DNA of 64,000 bases from Rivularia sp. MS3 (GTDB taxonomy: Bacteria > Cyanobacteriota > Cyanobacteriia > Cyanobacteriales > Nostocaceae): assembly GCA_019192545.1 (NCBI GenBank), contig JAHCMI010000007.1:113854-177853 (forward strand), in the 5' to 3' direction. This document shows, one piece after another, positions 60,923-64,000 of this stretch. Position 1 is the stretch's first letter. Each line of letters begins with the position of its first letter. Below the pieces are notes generated by a model. That model saw only the letters and a program-made list of their open reading frames with translations, was not told where the DNA came from and searched no databases. A program made the position numbers and the translations under genes.

Positions 60923-63100
60923 ATGTTTTCTATATTGTCACGTCGAAAATATCAATGTATTTTGCAATCAAGTGAAGAAGATTGTGGGGCTGCTTGTTTG
61001 GCTACAATTTGTAAATATTACGGTAATTTTATCAGCATAAATCGCAGTCGAGAAGCTGTAGGTACGGGACAATTTGGGACTACACTTTTAGGTTTGAAGC
61101 GTGGTGCTGAAGTCGTAGGTTTCAATACTCGTGCTGTTAAAGCTTCTCCCGTACTTCTAGATAAATTACAGGAAGTTATTTTACCCACTATTATTCATTG
61201 GAAAGGATATCATTGGGTTATTTTATACGGTAAATCCCGCGATAAATATGCGATCGCCGATCCAGCAGTGGGCTTGCGCTATCTTAGCAGGCGGGAATTA
61301 GAAACAGCTTGGAATGGAATCATGCTGTTGCTCGAACCCGATGCTGATTTTTCCCATAAATCTATAGCTGAAGATACTGCAAATCAGGGTTTTGGACGTT
61401 TCTTTAAACGAGTTTGGCGATTTAGGGTTTTACTACTTCAAGTTTTAATTGCTAATTTAGTTTTAGGTTTACTTTCCTTAACTAGTCCAATTTTAATTCA
61501 AATTTTGACCGATGATGTATTAGTTAGACAAGATACTCAGCTATTAGCAATAGTTGCTGTGGCGGTGGTGATGATGAGCGTATTTTCTAGCAGCCTTCAG
61601 CTAGTTCAATCAATGACAATCGCTCATTTTAGCCAAAGATTGCAGTTAGGTTTGGTGTTAGAGTTTGGATATAAATTACTTCATTTACCTCTAAGTTATT
61701 ATGAATCTCGCCGCAGTGGAGAAATTATTAGTAGATTGCGAGATATCAATGAAATTAATCAATTAGTAGCCCAAGTTGTTGCTAGTTTACCCAGTCAGTT
61801 TTTTATTACTATAATTTCTTTCGGCTTCATGCTTTTTTATAGTTGGAAACTAACTGTAGTCGCAACGATTATTTCTTTGATAATGGCGCTTTCGACTTTA
61901 CCTTTGCTACCAGCCTTACGCCAAAAAACTCGCAATCTTTTGGTACTGTCTGCCGAAAACCAAGGGATTTTAGTAGAAACATTTAAAGGCGCGCTAGTAC
62001 TAAAAGTAACCAACGCCGCGCCACAATTCTGGGACGAATTGCAAAGTAGATTTGGTCGTTTGGCTAATTTAACTTTTGGTACAATTCACATCGGAATTAT
62101 TAATAGTACTATAACCAAACTTACTTCTAAACTGGGTGGAACTACTTTATTAGTACTGGGAAGTCTTTTAGTTATCAACAGGGAATTAAGCATCGGACAA
62201 TTACTTGCTTTCAATGCAATGCAGGCTAATGTTTTAGCTTTTATCAGTTTAATCATGAGTCTTGCTGATGAATATTTTCGCTCAAAAACAGCCGTTACTA
62301 GATTATTAGAGGTCATAGATGCTACACCAGAAGCTACGGAAGATTCTAGAAAAGCCTTTACAGAAATTCCCCACAATGAAGATATATACTGCAACAATCT
62401 TTGCTTCCATCATATGGGTAGAGCAAGTTTACTCGAAGATTTTTCAATTAAACTCCCCGGAGGAAAAGCAATTGCGTTTATCGGTAAATCCGGTTGTGGT
62501 AAAAGTACCTTGGCGAAATTGATTGCTGGTTTGTATCAAACCCAATCGGGAAATATCCGAGTCGGTATGTATAATCTGCAAGATATTTCTTTGGAATGCT
62601 TGCGGCAGCAAATAGTTTTAGTTCCCCAAGAACCCCATTTCTGGAGCCGTTCGATTACAGACAACTTTCGCTTGGGTAATCCTCACGTCACTTTTGAAGA
62701 AATTGTTACCGCCTGTCAAATTGCAGAAGCTGATGAATTTATTACTCAGCTTCCTAATAGCTATCAAACAACCTTGGGAGAATTTGGAGCTAACCTATCG
62801 GGGGGGCAAAGACAAAGATTGGCGATCGCTAGAGCTATTGTTAGCAATCCTCCCATACTGATACTGGATGAAGCTACTTCTGGATTAGATCCCATCGGCG
62901 AATCAAGGGTTTTGCAAAATATCCTATCTCATCGTCAGGGTAAGACTACTATTATCATTACTCATCGACCTAGTGCAATCAATCGCGTTGATTGGGTGGT
63001 GTTGTTGAACAAAGGAAAAGTCGAACAACACGGTTCTCTGGAAGCTTTACGAAATTTACCAGGAAAACATCAAGAATTTTTAACTGGCTTAGCTTTGTGA
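60923..63100 (+). CDS. C39-peptidase ABC exporter (PCAT)
   Basis: The 725-residue transporter has an N-terminal C39 peptidase (about 8-140): Cys in QSSEEDCGAACLAT, His in HWKGYHWVILYG and Asp in YAIADPAVG. Six transmembrane helices (about 165-440) follow, and an ABC domain (about 485-720) with Walker A GKSGCGKST, signature LSGGQRQR, Walker B ILILDEATSG and H-loop ITHRPS. It would cleave leaders after GG and export the mature peptides, including A, B, C and probably the 627-residue protein. It forms the second half of the export unit with the HlyD adaptor. Confidence 0.95.
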   Translation: MFSILSRRKYQCILQSSEEDCGAACLATICKYYGNFISINRSREAVGTGQFGTTLLGLKRGAEVVGFNTRAVKASPVLLDKLQEVILPTIIHWKGYHWVILYGKSRDKYAIADPAVGLRYLSRRELETAWNGIMLLLEPDADFSHKSIAEDTANQGFGRFFKRVWRFRVLLLQVLIANLVLGLLSLTSPILIQILTDDVLVRQDTQLLAIVAVAVVMMSVFSSSLQLVQSMTIAHFSQRLQLGLVLEFGYKLLHLPLSYYESRRSGEIISRLRDINEINQLVAQVVASLPSQFFITIISFGFMLFYSWKLTVVATIISLIMALSTLPLLPALRQKTRNLLVLSAENQGILVETFKGALVLKVTNAAPQFWDELQSRFGRLANLTFGTIHIGIINSTITKLTSKLGGTTLLVLGSLLVINRELSIGQLLAFNAMQANVLAFISLIMSLADEYFRSKTAVTRLLEVIDATPEATEDSRKAFTEIPHNEDIYCNNLCFHHMGRASLLEDFSIKLPGGKAIAFIGKSGCGKSTLAKLIAGLYQTQSGNIRVGMYNLQDISLECLRQQIVLVPQEPHFWSRSITDNFRLGNPHVTFEEIVTACQIAEADEFITQLPNSYQTTLGEFGANLSGGQRQRLAIARAIVSNPPILILDEATSGLDPIGESRVLQNILSHRQGKTTIIITHRPSAINRVDWVVLLNKGKVEQHGSLEALRNLPGKHQEFLTGLAL

Positions 63101-63181
63101 TCATTCTTGCTCGACTTCTAAAATTTCAGCTTTTGAGCAATTGCTATTGTTAATCAAAATCTAAATTGGAGACATAAGACC

Positions 63182-63751
63182 ATGTATGTAAACGAAACTG
63201 ACAAGATGACAAACTACTTAAGAAATTTGCTCATAGATTCAAGGGAGACAATTAAGTTTCCAAAAAAAGCAAGAAATAACAATCATCTGTTAGATAGCAA
63301 AAATCGGGCAATTTTTACTTCCTTACCTATAGAATTAAATGTTTATTCAGACAATATTTTATTAATTGGAGCTACGGGAATAGTAGGCGCTTTATTAATC
63401 TATAAGCTTTTGCAGAAAACAGATGCAGATATTTATTGTCTAGTTCAAGCAAAAGATTTGGCAGCCGCAGAACTGCAAATACATCAAACTTTAAAAATGT
63501 ACGGTTTGTTTCAAGAAGAATCCAGTTCTCGCATTATTGCTCTAGCTGCAAATAAAAACCAACAGAATTTAGGCATCTCTCAAGAAGGTTTTGAAATGCT
63601 AGGAATGAACATAGATAGTATTTATACCTGCGAAACCTTGTCCGAAAACGTCTACAGCAATTCCAACAAAGTAATGACAGAAATACTGCGTTTATCAAAA
63701 TTATTTAAACCTAAAGCTCTACATTTTATGCTATTCCCAATTTGGGAATAA
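63182..63751 (+). CDS. Shortened thioester-reductase-like (SDR) protein
   Basis: The 189-residue protein shows the start of an NAD(P)-binding thioester reductase domain: NILLIGATGIVGALLIYKLLQ (GxxGxxG), then DADIYCLVQAKDLAAAELQI and KMYGLFQEESSSRIIALAANK. Later IDSIYTCETLSENVYSN and EILRLSKLFKPKALHF are recognisable. The catalytic half is missing: the family domain is about 350 residues, and HNGA-type, catalytic Tyr/Lys and C-terminal parts are absent or altered. RBS GGAGAC precedes the ATG. It is either a decayed relic or a repurposed cofactor-binding protein. Confidence 0.65.
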   Translation: MYVNETDKMTNYLRNLLIDSRETIKFPKKARNNNHLLDSKNRAIFTSLPIELNVYSDNILLIGATGIVGALLIYKLLQKTDADIYCLVQAKDLAAAELQIHQTLKMYGLFQEESSSRIIALAANKNQQNLGISQEGFEMLGMNIDSIYTCETLSENVYSNSNKVMTEILRLSKLFKPKALHFMLFPIWE

Positions 63752-64000
63752 TTGATTAATTCTTAACCCCTTAGAGGGTGCGCTATCCCTAAATCCCCCT
63801 TTCTTGACAAGGGGGATTTAATTAATTATTCACCACAAAAGTTTTAATAGATTAATCATCGTTCGTAGTTGTGCTTTAGCACCAAACATGTAGTAACCAA
63901 AGGCGAATCACTGTGCAACTTAGAACCCATCAAAATTAATGTGGCGGAGTACTAGTGGTCTGTCCCATTAAAATTGACGGGTAAGGGCAGGGAGGGGGAG
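63752..64000. other. Repeat-rich right end of the window
   Basis: AAATCCCCC...GGGGGATTT (63791-63819) forms a hairpin. The third GTAGTTG(C/T)GC repeat lies at 63865-63921. A reversed copy of the ACTTCACCACATTAATTTT repeat lies at 63931. The CATTAAAATTGACGGGT repeat plus purine-rich tract ends the window. No gene is seen. Confidence 0.55.

Noticed and set aside
60923..63100. HetC-type exporter involved in heterocyst development
   Set aside because: The gene has the ordinary 725-residue PCAT layout, lies in a GG-peptide locus, and no hetP or patS-like gene is adjacent.

Overview
The window comes from an AT-rich filamentous, probably heterocystous cyanobacterium of the Rivularia/Calothrix/Nostoc type. 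The evidence is a phycobiliprotein lyase (CpcT), three IsiA/Pcb chlorophyll-binding antenna proteins, flavodoxin IsiB, a Fut-type iron transporter, many TPR-CHAT proteins, HIP1 octamers (GCGATCGC), short tandem repeats and dispersed palindromic repeats. The genus is an inference; no rRNA gene is present.

Region 1 (1-25573) is a proteolysis and conflict island. It holds five large TPR-CHAT (caspase-like) proteins, the first cut by the window edge. It also holds a subtilase, a trypsin-like protease, a Tat-signal caspase/metacaspase (C14) protein, a NarL-like response regulator, three toxin-antitoxin pairs and a DUF4351 protein. Seven of these genes (response regulator, three CHAT genes, subtilase, trypsin, metacaspase) carry the same bipartite upstream element: TGCATACCCY, then 20-23 bp from its first base AGATATATAAA. 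In five of the seven it lies about 32-50 bp before the start codon. This looks like a dedicated promoter or operator joining caspase-like and serine proteases into one regulon, with the response regulator as an obvious candidate controller. It is the most interesting signal in the window.

Region 2 (about 25600-36571) looks like an integrated mobile element. A tyrosine recombinase gene lies beside tRNA-Cys(GCA), followed by two Uma2-family genes. Next is a compact minus-strand operon with an HTH protein, membrane proteins, a FtsK/T4CP-like P-loop ATPase, an HNH-like and a GIY-YIG-like protein. Inverted iteron-like repeats lie at the far left end. Inside the operon, the segment after the 208-residue ORF continues as protein-like sequence in the -1 frame with no start codon. 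That points to programmed frameshifting or a single-base indel.

Region 3 (36572-54639) is chromosomal metabolism with an iron-limitation theme. It contains a CpdA-like phosphoesterase, CpcT, a TPR lipoprotein-like protein, and isiA followed by a second antenna gene. Then come a small Cys-rich protein, flavodoxin isiB, a third antenna gene and a previously hidden 35-residue one-helix membrane protein. MoaA, MltA, FutC, FutB, FutA and PurU follow.

Region 4 (54640-64000) is a double-glycine peptide export locus. A pair of GG-leader peptide genes is duplicated in tandem (954-bp period, coding parts identical). A third GG-leader peptide and an unusual 627-residue protein with a GG leader follow. 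After these come a HlyD-type adaptor, a C39-peptidase ABC exporter and a shortened thioester-reductase-like protein. Three ATCCGACT boxes precede each copy of the duplicated pair and are conserved where the surrounding bases have drifted.
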